Assembly: GCF_041240605.1 (NCBI RefSeq)
Contig: NZ_CP162487.1
Span: 3,603,001-3,667,000 of the forward strand
Length of the DNA: 64,000 bases
DNA from: Xanthomonas sp. DAR 80977
Lineage (GTDB): Bacteria; Pseudomonadota; Gammaproteobacteria; Xanthomonadales; Xanthomonadaceae
Direction: 5' to 3'
Position 1 is the first letter of the stretch. Each line of letters begins with the position of its first letter. Of the stretch, positions 53,301 to 61,837 are shown in pieces. Both the position numbers and the translations under genes were made by a program. The notes below the pieces were generated by a model. That model did no database searches. It saw only the letters and a list, made by a program, of their open reading frames with translations, and had not been told where the DNA came from.

Positions 53301-54389
53301 ATGACCGCTACCGCTTCCCCCCTGTTCACGCCGCTGCGCCTGGGCGCGATCGAACTGGCCAACCGCATCGTGATGGCGCCGCTGACCCGCAACCGCGCCG
53401 AAGGCGAAGGCCGCATCCCCTCGCCGCTGGCCGCCGAGTACTACGGCCAGCGCGCCAGCGCCGGGCTGATCGTGGCCGAGGCCACCCAGATCAGTCCGAT
53501 GGGCCAGGGCTACATGGACACGCCCGGGATCTACAGCGAGGCGCAGGTCGCGGCCTGGAAGCCGGTCACCGCCGAAGTGCACCGCCGCGGCGGCAAGATC
53601 GTGCTGCAGCTGTGGCACGTCGGCCGCATCTCCCACGTCAGCCTGCTGCCGGACGGCGCCGCGCCGGTGGCGCCGAGCGCGTTGCGCGCCAACGCCAAGA
53701 CCTACACCGCCGAGGGTTTCAGCGACGTCTCCGCGCCGCGCGCTCTGCGCCTGGACGAGATTCCGGCGCTGATCGAGGACTTCCGCCACGCCGCGCGCAA
53801 CGCCATCGCCGCCGGTTTCGACGGCGTGGAAGTGCATGCGGCCAACGGCTACCTGATCGACCAGTTCCTGCGCGACGGCAGCAATCACCGCGACGACGCC
53901 TACGGCGGCAGCATCGAGAACCGCACCCGGCTGCTGTTCGAGGTGGTGCAGGCGGTGGCGCAGGAGATCGGCGCCGAGCGCACCGGCGTGCGCCTGTCGC
54001 CGGTGACCCCGGCCAACGACGCGCACGACAGCGCGCCGCAGGCGCTGTTCGAGCGCGCGGTCGAGCGCCTGGATCCGCTGGGCCTGGCCTTCGTGCACGT
54101 GATCGAGGGCGCCACCGGCGGCCCGCGCGACAACATCGCCTTCGACTACGCCGCGCTGCGCGCCAGGTTCCGCGGCCCGTGGCTGGTCAACAACGGCTAC
54201 GACAAGGCCCTGGCCGAACAGGCCGTGGCCAGCGGCCGCGCCGACGCGGTGGCGTTCGGGCGCCCGTTCATCGCCAACCCGGATCTGGTGGAACGGCTGC
54301 GCCGCGACGCGCCGCTCAACCCGCTGGATGCGGACACGCTCTACGGCGGCGGCGCCAAGGGCTATACCGACTACCCGACGCTGGACTGA
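53301..54389 (+). CDS. Alkene reductase, Old Yellow Enzyme family
   Basis: A 362-residue FMN-dependent TIM-barrel protein. Seen are ANRIVMAPLTRNRAEGEG, QLWHVGRISH, the active-site pattern GFDGVEVHAANGYLIDQFLRDGSNHRDDAYGGSIENRTRLLFEVV and VAFGRPFIANPDLVERL. These are marks of NemA/xenobiotic reductase-like enzymes that reduce activated C=C bonds and nitro-esters with NAD(P)H. It is a single gene. Confidence 0.94.
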   Translation: MTATASPLFTPLRLGAIELANRIVMAPLTRNRAEGEGRIPSPLAAEYYGQRASAGLIVAEATQISPMGQGYMDTPGIYSEAQVAAWKPVTAEVHRRGGKIVLQLWHVGRISHVSLLPDGAAPVAPSALRANAKTYTAEGFSDVSAPRALRLDEIPALIEDFRHAARNAIAAGFDGVEVHAANGYLIDQFLRDGSNHRDDAYGGSIENRTRLLFEVVQAVAQEIGAERTGVRLSPVTPANDAHDSAPQALFERAVERLDPLGLAFVHVIEGATGGPRDNIAFDYAALRARFRGPWLVNNGYDKALAEQAVASGRADAVAFGRPFIANPDLVERLRRDAPLNPLDADTLYGGGAKGYTDYPTLD

Positions 54390-54437
54390 ACCCGCTGCGC
54401 GATGGCGGCACGGCAGGCGTGCCGCCACCGCCGCCGC

Positions 54438-56948
54438 TCAAGGAGGCGTCGCCGCCTTCTGCGGCGGCGCGTCCGCGGACAGGTGCGCCTGCAGGAAGCC
54501 GGCCACGCCGCTCCACAACGCGGCGCGATGATCGACGTCGGCGAAGCCATGGCCTTCGCCCTCGAAGGTCAGCCCCACCGGCGGATTGCCGGCCATGTCC
54601 AGCATCCGCAGCATGCGCCGGGTGTGCTCGTAGTCCACGCGCCGGTCCTCCAGCCCGTGCGCCAGCAGCACCGGCACGGTGATCGCCTCGTAGCGGTACA
54701 GCGGCGAGGTGCTGGTCATCTGCTCCAGCTGCGTGTTCGGATTGCCGAGCCGGCGTTCCAGGTTGGCGCGGCCTTCGGCATCGCGACCGGAATCGCTGGC
54801 GGTATAGAACAGGATCCGGTCGGCGACCCCGGCGATCGACGCCACGCAACGGAAACGCTCCGGCCAGCGCATCGCCATCACCAGCGCCGAGTAGCCGCCG
54901 TAGCTGGCGCCGAGCACGCACATGCGCTGCGCATCCAGCGGATAGCGCGCCAGCGCCTGCCCGATCGCCGCATCGATGTCGTCCTCGATCAGCGTGCCGA
55001 AGCCGCCGCGCCCGGCTTCGCGGAACGCGCGCCCGTAGCCGTCGGAGCCGCGGAAGTTGACCCGCAGCACCGCATAGCCGAGCGAGGCCAGGAACTGGGT
55101 GTCCGGATCGAAGCCCAGCGAATCGGCCACGCCGATCGGCCCGCCGTGCGGGAACACCACCAGCGGCTTGCGCCCGCCGCCCTGCGGCAGGGTCAGGAAC
55201 GCCTCCAGCGGCAACCCGTCGCGGCCCTTGAACTTGAGCACTTCGCTGGGCGCGAAGTGCAGGCCCTGCAGCCACGGCATGTCCTCGGCGATCGCGGTGG
55301 CGGCGCGCTTGTCCAGGTCCAGGTGGTACAGCTGCGGCGGCTGGTCGGCGGCATCGGCCCACAGGATCATCTGCCGTCCGTCCAGGTTGCGCGCGGCGAT
55401 CTGCACATTGCGCCCGGGCAGCGCGGCGCTCAGCGCGCGGCCGAGGCGCTCGTCGGTGCTTTCGAAGTAGTGGCTGACCAGGCGCCCGCTCTCGTAGTAG
55501 GTCACCCCGATCGGCGTGCGCCGCGGGCCCTGGATCAGGTCGACCACGTCGACCCCGGGCTGGCTGAACAGCGTGCGCACGATCTTGCGCGCGGCGACGT
55601 CGTAGGCGACCAGGTCGCGCTGGCCGCGCCCCTCGTCGGTCACCGCGTAGATCTCGCCGGCATCGAAGGACAGCCCGACCGGCTGGAAATCGCGCAGGTC
55701 GCTGAGCGTCATCACGTCGTGGTAGGTCGCGCCCATGCCGTCGCGGTACAGCAGCACGTAGTCGTCGTCGCGCCGCACCACCGCCAGGCGCAGCCGCCCG
55801 TTGCCATCGGTCAGCCAGCCGACGTCGCGCTCCAGGCCGATGTTCAGCCGCTCCTGGAAGCGCGGCCGCCAGCGGTCGATCGCCGCCTGGCTGGAGACGT
55901 CCATCAACTGCACCGCGTTGTCGCCGTTGCGCAGCGTGGTGGCGTACAGCACCGTGTTGGGCGCCTGCGGCAGGGCATCGACGATGTAGCCGCCATCGGG
56001 CAGGGTCAGCGCGCTCCACTTGCGCTTGCCGTCGGCGCCGACATCCACGCGCATGCCGCGCACCACGTCCTGGCCATGCGGCACGCGCACGGTGAACAGC
56101 AGCGCGTCGTTGCCGGCCCACAGCAACTGCTTGATCGGCTCGACGCTGGTGGCCAGCAGGCGCTGCTGGTTGCTGGCCAGATCCAGCAGTTCGATGCGCC
56201 ATTCGTCCTTGCGCTCGTGCAGTTGCAGCGCCAGCAGGTCGCCGCGCGGATTCAGCTCCAGCGCGTTGACCAGATTGCCGCGGAACAATGTGGCGGGGGC
56301 GATCGGCATCGCGGCCGGCAGCGGCGGCGCGCGCAACGCCACCTTCGCCGCCGGCGTGGCATCGGGATGCTGGGCCAGCGCCTTGCGGTAGAACTGCGGG
56401 AACGGATCGGGATAGTGCCCCGAATAGCCCAGTTCGTACTGCGCCCACAGCGCCGGATGGGTCTGCTGCAGCCAGTCCATCGCCGCCAGCGAACGGTTGA
56501 CCATGCCGATGTCGAAATTGAACAGGGACTTGGGACGGAACAGCAGGTCGCCCGGATAGGTGATGCGTCCGGGCTGGATGCGGAAGCGGAACTCGTCGCT
56601 GTCGCGCATGTTGTAACTGAGCTCCGGCAGCAGCGAGATCTTGCGCCAGGCGTAGTCGCCGGCCGGCGCGATGTACAGCCGGTAGCTGATGCCCGGCTTG
56701 AGCTTGGCCATGGTGCCGGCGCCGAAGATCTTGCCGTCCTTGTTCAACTCCACGCCGTACAGGTCGACATCGGTGTCCACCGCGACCAGCACCAGGCCCT
56801 CGTCGGGCGCCAGCTGCGGTGTCTGCCCCGGCTTGACCTCCTGCATCCGCGCCCACGCCGGCAGCGCCAGCGTGCACAGCGCCAGCAGCAACAGCCACGC
56901 CAGCCGGCGCCCCACGCGACCGCCGGCCGCGACAACGTGCTTTTCCAT
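54438..56948 (-). CDS. S9-family prolyl oligopeptidase-like peptidase
   Basis: An 836-residue protein with a signal peptide (WLLLLALCTLALPAWA), a beta-propeller-like middle (about 220-560) and a C-terminal alpha/beta hydrolase. The nucleophile is in CVLGASYGGYSALVMAMRWP, the Asp is probably in LAHGLEDRRVDYEH, and the His in EGEGHGFADVDHRAAL. The first 200 residues are an extra N-terminal domain not usual in S9. It is likely a periplasmic dipeptidyl/oligopeptidase. Convergent with the OYE gene; its start is separated from the LysR gene by 84 bp. Confidence 0.92.
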   Translation of the reverse strand: MEKHVVAAGGRVGRRLAWLLLLALCTLALPAWARMQEVKPGQTPQLAPDEGLVLVAVDTDVDLYGVELNKDGKIFGAGTMAKLKPGISYRLYIAPAGDYAWRKISLLPELSYNMRDSDEFRFRIQPGRITYPGDLLFRPKSLFNFDIGMVNRSLAAMDWLQQTHPALWAQYELGYSGHYPDPFPQFYRKALAQHPDATPAAKVALRAPPLPAAMPIAPATLFRGNLVNALELNPRGDLLALQLHERKDEWRIELLDLASNQQRLLATSVEPIKQLLWAGNDALLFTVRVPHGQDVVRGMRVDVGADGKRKWSALTLPDGGYIVDALPQAPNTVLYATTLRNGDNAVQLMDVSSQAAIDRWRPRFQERLNIGLERDVGWLTDGNGRLRLAVVRRDDDYVLLYRDGMGATYHDVMTLSDLRDFQPVGLSFDAGEIYAVTDEGRGQRDLVAYDVAARKIVRTLFSQPGVDVVDLIQGPRRTPIGVTYYESGRLVSHYFESTDERLGRALSAALPGRNVQIAARNLDGRQMILWADAADQPPQLYHLDLDKRAATAIAEDMPWLQGLHFAPSEVLKFKGRDGLPLEAFLTLPQGGGRKPLVVFPHGGPIGVADSLGFDPDTQFLASLGYAVLRVNFRGSDGYGRAFREAGRGGFGTLIEDDIDAAIGQALARYPLDAQRMCVLGASYGGYSALVMAMRWPERFRCVASIAGVADRILFYTASDSGRDAEGRANLERRLGNPNTQLEQMTSTSPLYRYEAITVPVLLAHGLEDRRVDYEHTRRMLRMLDMAGNPPVGLTFEGEGHGFADVDHRAALWSGVAGFLQAHLSADAPPQKAATPP

Positions 56949-57032
56949 GGTGTCCCCTGTTTCCTTGCCGGGCGGCAGCCCCCCTGCGCCCAGCGCGCAT
57001 GATAGCCGCGCCGCAGCCGCCTACGGCAGCCG

Positions 57033-57911
57033 CTAGAGCACCAGCCGCTCGCCGAGGAAATCGACGAACACGCGCAGCTTCGGCAGCATGTGCCGGCCGG
57101 ACGGCCACAGCAGGTGGAAGGTGCCGGTGGAATCGACGTAGTCGTCGAGCAGCGTGCGCAGCGTGCCGGCCGCAAGCTCCGCGCGCACCGAGTGTTCCGG
57201 CAGGAAGGCGATGCCGCAGCCGCGCAGGGCGAAGCTCAGCCGCGTCTCGATGTTGTTGCAGACCATCGACACCGGCAACTGCAGGCCGGCCGCCGCCGCG
57301 CCCATCGGCCAGGCTTCCAGACGCCCGCTGCTGCGGAAACGGTAGTGCAGGCACTGGTGGGCGAGCAGGTCGGCCGGCCGCAGCGGCGTGCCGCAGCGCT
57401 GCAGGTAGTCCGGCGCGGCGACCAGGCAGCGGCGGAAGCGGCCCAGGCGGCGCGAGGCCAGCCGCGAGTCGTCCGGCTCGGCCACGCGCAGCACCGCATC
57501 GAAGCCCTCCTCGATCACGTCCACCAGGCGGTCGTCGAAATCCAGGTCCAGCTGGATCTGCGGATAGGCGCGCATGAAGTCGGCCAGCACCGGCAGCAGC
57601 ACGTTGTTGTTCATCGGCAGGCTGATCCGCAGCCGCCCCTTCGGCGTCGCGGCCAGGCTGCCCAGCTCGCCGCGCGCCGCTTCGGCCTCGGCCAGGATGC
57701 GCCGGCAGCGCGGCAGGAACAGTTGGCCTTCGGCGGTCAGGGTCAGGCTGCGGGTGCTGCGATGGAACAGGCGCACGCCCAGCGACTGCTCCAGCCGCGA
57801 CACGCTCTTGGCCATCGCCGACGCGGACAGGCCCTGCGCCCTCCCGGCCTCGGCGAAGCCGCCGCTCTCCACCACCTGTACGAAGCCGCGCAGGCTGCCC
57901 AGACTGTCCAT
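57033..57911 (-). CDS. LysR-family transcriptional regulator
   Basis: A 292-residue regulator with an N-terminal helix-turn-helix (FVQVVESGGFAEAGRAQGLSASAMAKSVSRLEQSLGVRLFHRSTRSLTLTAEG) and a substrate-binding effector domain (LRISLPMNNNVLLPVLADFMRAYPQIQLDLDFDDRLVDVIEEGFD). It is divergent from the serine hydrolase and MFS exporter, 112 bp apart, so it likely controls them. Two palindrome elements lie in the gap. Confidence 0.94.
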   Translation of the reverse strand: MDSLGSLRGFVQVVESGGFAEAGRAQGLSASAMAKSVSRLEQSLGVRLFHRSTRSLTLTAEGQLFLPRCRRILAEAEAARGELGSLAATPKGRLRISLPMNNNVLLPVLADFMRAYPQIQLDLDFDDRLVDVIEEGFDAVLRVAEPDDSRLASRRLGRFRRCLVAAPDYLQRCGTPLRPADLLAHQCLHYRFRSSGRLEAWPMGAAAAGLQLPVSMVCNNIETRLSFALRGCGIAFLPEHSVRAELAAGTLRTLLDDYVDSTGTFHLLWPSGRHMLPKLRVFVDFLGERLVL

Positions 57912-57923
57912 CGCACCGCCACC

Positions 57924-57978
57924 ATTGCGGACATTTACGTCCTCGTAGCCAGGAACTCTACCCGTCTTTTTCCGCAAT
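57924..57978. promoter_or_regulatory. LysR-hydrolase intergenic palindromes
   Basis: ATTGCGG (57924-57930) and CCGCAAT (57972-57978) form an inverted pair 41 bases apart; GGAC-N6-GTCC lies at 57929-57942. The region is the shared promoter of the LysR gene and the serine hydrolase, where a LysR protein would bind. Confidence 0.4.
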
Positions 57979-58023
57979 CGGCATGCGCCCACGCTGCACC
58001 TCCCTCCTCCACGAGTCGCGCCG

Positions 58024-59217
58024 ATGCCCACGTCCTCCACCGCCGCTCCTGCGCCGACGCTGTCGCCGCGCCAGGCCGCACCGCTCGATGCCGCGATCGA
58101 CGCCGCGCTGCAGCAGCAACGCCTGGTCGGTGCGGTGGTGCTGGTCGCCCACCGCGGCGCCTGCCTGTACCGCCGCGCCGCCGGCTGGGCCGACCGCGAG
58201 GCGCAGCGGCCGATGCGCGAGGACGCGACGTTCCGCCTGGCCTCGGTCAGCAAGCCGATCGTGGCGACCGCCGCGCTGGCGCTGGTCGCGCAGGGCCGCC
58301 TGGCGCTGGATGCGCCGGTCGCGCAGTGGCTGCCGTGGTTCCGGCCCGCCCTGCCCGACGGGCGCGTGCCGGACATCAGCCTGCGCCAGCTGCTCAGCCA
58401 CAGCGCCGGGCTCGGCTACCGCTTCCTCGAACCGGCGGACGGCGCGCATGCGCGCGCCGGCGTCTCCGACGGCATGGACGCCAGCGGCCTGAGCCTGGAG
58501 CAGAACCTGCGCCGCCTCGCCCAGGTGCCGCTGCAGTACGCGCCAGGCAGCGGCTGGGGCTATTCGCTGTCGGTCGATGTCGCCGGCGCGGTGCTGCAGG
58601 CGGCCAGCGGCCAGCCGCTGCCGGCGGTGGTGCGCGAATGGGTGACCGCGCCGCTGGGCATGCATGCCACCGGCTTCCACGCCGAAGACCCGGCAAGGCT
58701 GGCGGTGCCCTACGTCAGCGGCGCGCCGGTGCCGCATCGGCTGGGCGAAGGCGAGGTCGTCGCGCCGTTCGCGGACGGCGCCGGCATCGTGTTCCATCCC
58801 TCGCGCGCGCTGGACCGCGACGCGTTCGCGTCGGCCGGCGCCGGCATGGTCGGCAGCGCCGACGACGTGCTGCGCCTGCTCGAGGCGTTGCGCCGCGGCG
58901 GCGCGCCGCTGTTGCCGGCCGCGCTGGTTGCGGAGATGGGCCGCGCGCAGGCGGGCGACTTCGGCCCGCCGGACGGGCCGGGCTGGGGCTACGGCCTGGG
59001 CTTTGCGGTGCTGCGCGATCCGGCACCGACCGCGACCCCGGAAGCGCCCGGCACCTGGCGCTGGGGCGGCGCCTACGGGCACAGCTGGTTCGTCGATCCG
59101 GCGCGGCAGCTGAGCGTGGTGGCGCTGACCAATACCTTGTACGAAGGCATGTCCGGCGCGTTCGTGACCGAGCTGCGCGACGCGGTCTACGCCAGCCTGC
59201 GCGATGTGCCGGCATGA
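58024..59217 (+). CDS. Serine hydrolase of the beta-lactamase (class C/esterase) family
   Basis: A 397-residue protein with no clear signal peptide. The SxxK motif is in FRLASVSKPIVATAALAL (Ser and Lys), the second-motif Tyr is in GWGYSLSVDVAGAVL (YSL in place of YxN), and the third-motif region is WRWGGAYGHSWFVDPA. It fits esterase EstB-like/penicillin-binding-protein-like enzymes more than a resistance enzyme. Divergent from LysR; its stop overlaps the MFS start by four bases. Confidence 0.88.
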   Translation: MPTSSTAAPAPTLSPRQAAPLDAAIDAALQQQRLVGAVVLVAHRGACLYRRAAGWADREAQRPMREDATFRLASVSKPIVATAALALVAQGRLALDAPVAQWLPWFRPALPDGRVPDISLRQLLSHSAGLGYRFLEPADGAHARAGVSDGMDASGLSLEQNLRRLAQVPLQYAPGSGWGYSLSVDVAGAVLQAASGQPLPAVVREWVTAPLGMHATGFHAEDPARLAVPYVSGAPVPHRLGEGEVVAPFADGAGIVFHPSRALDRDAFASAGAGMVGSADDVLRLLEALRRGGAPLLPAALVAEMGRAQAGDFGPPDGPGWGYGLGFAVLRDPAPTATPEAPGTWRWGGAYGHSWFVDPARQLSVVALTNTLYEGMSGAFVTELRDAVYASLRDVPA

Positions 59218-60398
59218 ACGGCGAACGCCTCGCGCCCTGCCCGGCCGCCCCCGCTGCGACGCCAGCGCGGCGCCTGCCCTGGAGCGGATTGCTGGCGCTG
59301 GCCTGCGCCGGCTTCGTCACCATCCTCACCGAGACGCTGCCGGCCGGCCTGCTGCCGTCGATGGCGGCGGCACTGGGCGTGAGCGAGGCAGGGATCGGCC
59401 AGTTGGTCAGCATCTACGCGCTGGGCTCGCTGCTGGCCGCGATCCCGCTCACCGCGGCTACCCGGCGCCTGCGCCGGCGCCCCTTGCTGCTGTCCGCCAT
59501 CGCCGGCTTCGCGGTGGCCAACACGGTCACCGCCGTGTCGACCCGTTATCCGCTGATCCTGGCCGCGCGCCTGCTTGCCGGGGTCAGCGCCGGGCTGCTG
59601 TGGGCGCTGCTGGCCGGCTACGCGGGCCGGATGGTGGCGCCGGCACGGCAGGGCCGCGCCATCGCGGTGGCGATGGTCGGCACGCCGCTGGCGCTGGCAC
59701 TGGGCGTGCCGGCCGGCACCTGGCTCGGGCAGCAGTGGGGCTGGCGCTGGAGCTTCGGCGCGATGTCGCTGCTGAGCCTCGGCCTGCTCGGCTGGGCCCG
59801 CGCCGCGCTGCCCGACTTCGCCGGCCAGGCCGCGCAGGCGGCGCTGCCGCTGCGCCGCGTGCTGGGCCTGCCCGGCATCGTCCAGGTGCTGGCGGTGATG
59901 CTGCTGTTCGTGCTCGCGCACAACCTGCTCTACACCTACGTCGCGCCGTTGCTGGCGCTGTCCGCGGCGCCGGTGGATCGCTCCCTGCTGCTGTTCGGCG
60001 TGGCCGCGCTGCTCGGCATCGTCGCGGTGGGCGTGTGGATCGATCGCTGGATGCGGCCGCTGCTGCTGGCCAGCATCGGCCTGTTCGCGCTCGCCGCGCT
60101 GGCGATGGCGCTGTGGCCGCGTTCGCCGACGCTGCTGGCCGTGGCACTGGCGGTGTGGGGCTTGGCGTTCGGCGGCTGCGCCACGCTGTTCCAGACCGCG
60201 ATCGCGCGGCGTGCCGGCGACGCCGCCGACCTGGCGCAGTCGCTGGTGGTCACCGGCTGGAACCTGGCGATCGCCGCCGGCGGCGTGCTCGGCGGTGCGT
60301 TGCTGCAGCGCCATGGCGCCACCGCCTTGTCCTGGGCGGCGCTGGCGCTGCTGGTGCTGGCAGGGGCGTTCGCGCAGCGCCGGCAGGGCTGGGGCTGA
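59214..60398 (+). CDS. MFS transporter, DHA1 family
   Basis: A 394-residue, 12-helix exporter with FVTILTETLPAGLLPSMAAALGVSEAGIGQLVSIYALGSLLAAIPLTAATRRLRRRPLL and LLAGVSAGLLWALLAGYAGRM. It is of the AraJ/YdhP-type group. The ATGA overlap with the serine hydrolase gene suggests both serve one compound under LysR control, for example hydrolysis plus export; this is inference. Confidence 0.9.
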   Translation: MNGERLAPCPAAPAATPARRLPWSGLLALACAGFVTILTETLPAGLLPSMAAALGVSEAGIGQLVSIYALGSLLAAIPLTAATRRLRRRPLLLSAIAGFAVANTVTAVSTRYPLILAARLLAGVSAGLLWALLAGYAGRMVAPARQGRAIAVAMVGTPLALALGVPAGTWLGQQWGWRWSFGAMSLLSLGLLGWARAALPDFAGQAAQAALPLRRVLGLPGIVQVLAVMLLFVLAHNLLYTYVAPLLALSAAPVDRSLLLFGVAALLGIVAVGVWIDRWMRPLLLASIGLFALAALAMALWPRSPTLLAVALAVWGLAFGGCATLFQTAIARRAGDAADLAQSLVVTGWNLAIAAGGVLGGALLQRHGATALSWAALALLVLAGAFAQRRQGWG

Positions 60399-60508
60399 GC
60401 CGCGCCGCCACGACGCGGCAGCGCGCATCGGCGGCGCTTGTGCGTGCCGCGAACGCGCCGGCATGCCCCGGGCGCGACGGCAGCGGCGCGTCGAACCCGA
60501 CGCGCGGC

Positions 60509-60850
60509 TCAGGCCTTGCGCAGGAAGCAGGTCTTCAGCACCAGGCCCTTGATCTTGTCCGAGTTGCCTTCGATGTGCTCGGCATCGTCCTCGACCAGGC
60601 GGATGCCGCGGATCACCGTGCCCTGCTTGAGCGGGATCGACGATCCCTTGACCTTCAGGTCCTTGATCACCACCACCGTGTCGCCGGCCTGCAGCACGTT
60701 GCCGTTGCTGTCGCGCACCACCGTTTCCGCCGCGGCGGCGGTGTCCGCCGCTGCCGGCCACTCGTAGCCGCAGTCGGCGCAGATCCACATCGCTCCGTCC
60801 ACGTAGGTGTTCTGCAGGGTGCATTGCGGACAGGCGGGTGCGGCGGACAT
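60509..60850 (-). CDS. PhnA/YjdM-like zinc-ribbon protein
   Basis: A 113-residue protein with an N-terminal zinc ribbon (CPQCTLQNTYVDGAMWICADCGYEW) and a C-terminal SH3-like PhnA domain (VLQAGDTVVVIKDLKVKGSSIPLKQGTVIRGIRLVEDDAEHIEGN). It matches E. coli YjdM (formerly PhnA), which is not known to act on phosphonate despite its old name. It is a single gene. Confidence 0.92.
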   Translation of the reverse strand: MSAAPACPQCTLQNTYVDGAMWICADCGYEWPAAADTAAAAETVVRDSNGNVLQAGDTVVVIKDLKVKGSSIPLKQGTVIRGIRLVEDDAEHIEGNSDKIKGLVLKTCFLRKA

Positions 60851-61178
60851 GGAATTCCTTGCTACGGCGACGACGGGAAGACGACTATTGTAGCCGCCCG
60901 CCCCGCGCAGCCGCCCAGGCCGCCGCTCCCGCAGGAGTTGCGACGTCCGCCGCTGCCGATGCGCGCCGAGCGCTCCGCGCCGCACTTGGCGACCGGACCA
61001 TCGCCAAGCGCGGCGCCGGCGCATTGCCCGCGCGCCGCGCGCAACGCCGAATCCGCGCACCGGCGGCGCGCCGACTTGCGGTCCGCCGCCGCTTTTCGTT
61101 AGGGTAGCCGGGTAGCACCTCTCATCGCGCTGTGACTGTGCCGGCGTATCCCACTTCCTACTTGAAATGAGGTTTCCC
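60851..61178. other. Gap of 328 bp without a gene
   Basis: This region lies between the divergent PhnA-like and FKBP genes. I see no convincing open frame, promoter hexamers or strong palindrome in it. Confidence 0.5.
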
Positions 61179-61649
61179 ATGGAGATCGCCAATGGTCTTG
61201 TCGCCACCATCCACTACACCCTGACCGACGATGCCGGCGAGGTGATCGATCAGTCCTCGCCGGACAATCCGCTCAGCTATCTGCACGGCGCCGGCAACAT
61301 CGTGCCGGGGCTGGAAAAGGCGCTGACCGGCAAGCGCAGCGGCGAACGCGTGCAGGTCGACGTGATCCCGGCCGAAGGCTACGGCCCGCGCCACGAGCAA
61401 CTGCAGCAGCAGGTGCCGCGCAGTTCGTTCCCGGACGCCGCCGGCCTCGAGCCCGGCATGCAGTTCCAGGCGCAGACCGACCAGGGCCCGCTGCTGGTCA
61501 CCGTGGTCGAGGTCGGCCCCGAGCTGGTGACCATCGACGGCAACCATCCGCTGGCCGGGCAGGTCCTGCATTTCGCGGTGGAAGTGGCCGGCGTGCGCGA
61601 GGCCACCGAACAGGAAAAGAACCAGGGCCACGCCGGCGCGGCGCTGTAA
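61179..61649 (+). CDS. FKBP-type peptidyl-prolyl isomerase, SlyD-like
   Basis: A 156-residue protein with the FKBP core LVATIHYTLTDDAGEVIDQSSPDNPLSYLHGAGNIVPGLEKALTGKRSGE and the inserted chaperone flap (VIPAEGYGPRHEQLQQQVPRSSFP...MQFQA...VTIDGNHPLAGQVLHFAVEV) of SlyD. The His-rich metal-binding tail of E. coli SlyD is missing; the end is EKNQGHAGAAL. ATG 61179 is preferred since GAGGT lies before it; 61167 is possible. Confidence 0.93.
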   Translation: MEIANGLVATIHYTLTDDAGEVIDQSSPDNPLSYLHGAGNIVPGLEKALTGKRSGERVQVDVIPAEGYGPRHEQLQQQVPRSSFPDAAGLEPGMQFQAQTDQGPLLVTVVEVGPELVTIDGNHPLAGQVLHFAVEVAGVREATEQEKNQGHAGAAL

Positions 61650-61672
61650 CCGAGCGCGCACCCGCTGGATCC

Positions 61673-61702
61673 GCACGAGGCCCGCGATCGCGGGCCTCGT
61701 GC
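61673..61702. terminator. Perfect palindrome after the FKBP gene
   Basis: A 14-bp stem (61673-61686 with 61689-61702) around AT, 24 bases after the stop. No T run is present. It probably slows or stops transcription before the Hsp70-like gene. Confidence 0.55.
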
Positions 61703-61837
61703 ATTGCGGGGCGGCGCACGGCGACCCGCACCGCAACGACGTCGCGCGCTGCCGGCACCGCGCCGGCGGCCGCCGGCTTGCGCCGCGCGGCGGCTTGCCG
61801 CACAGTGCGCGGCCCCTCTGCCCGGCCCCGCAGCGAG

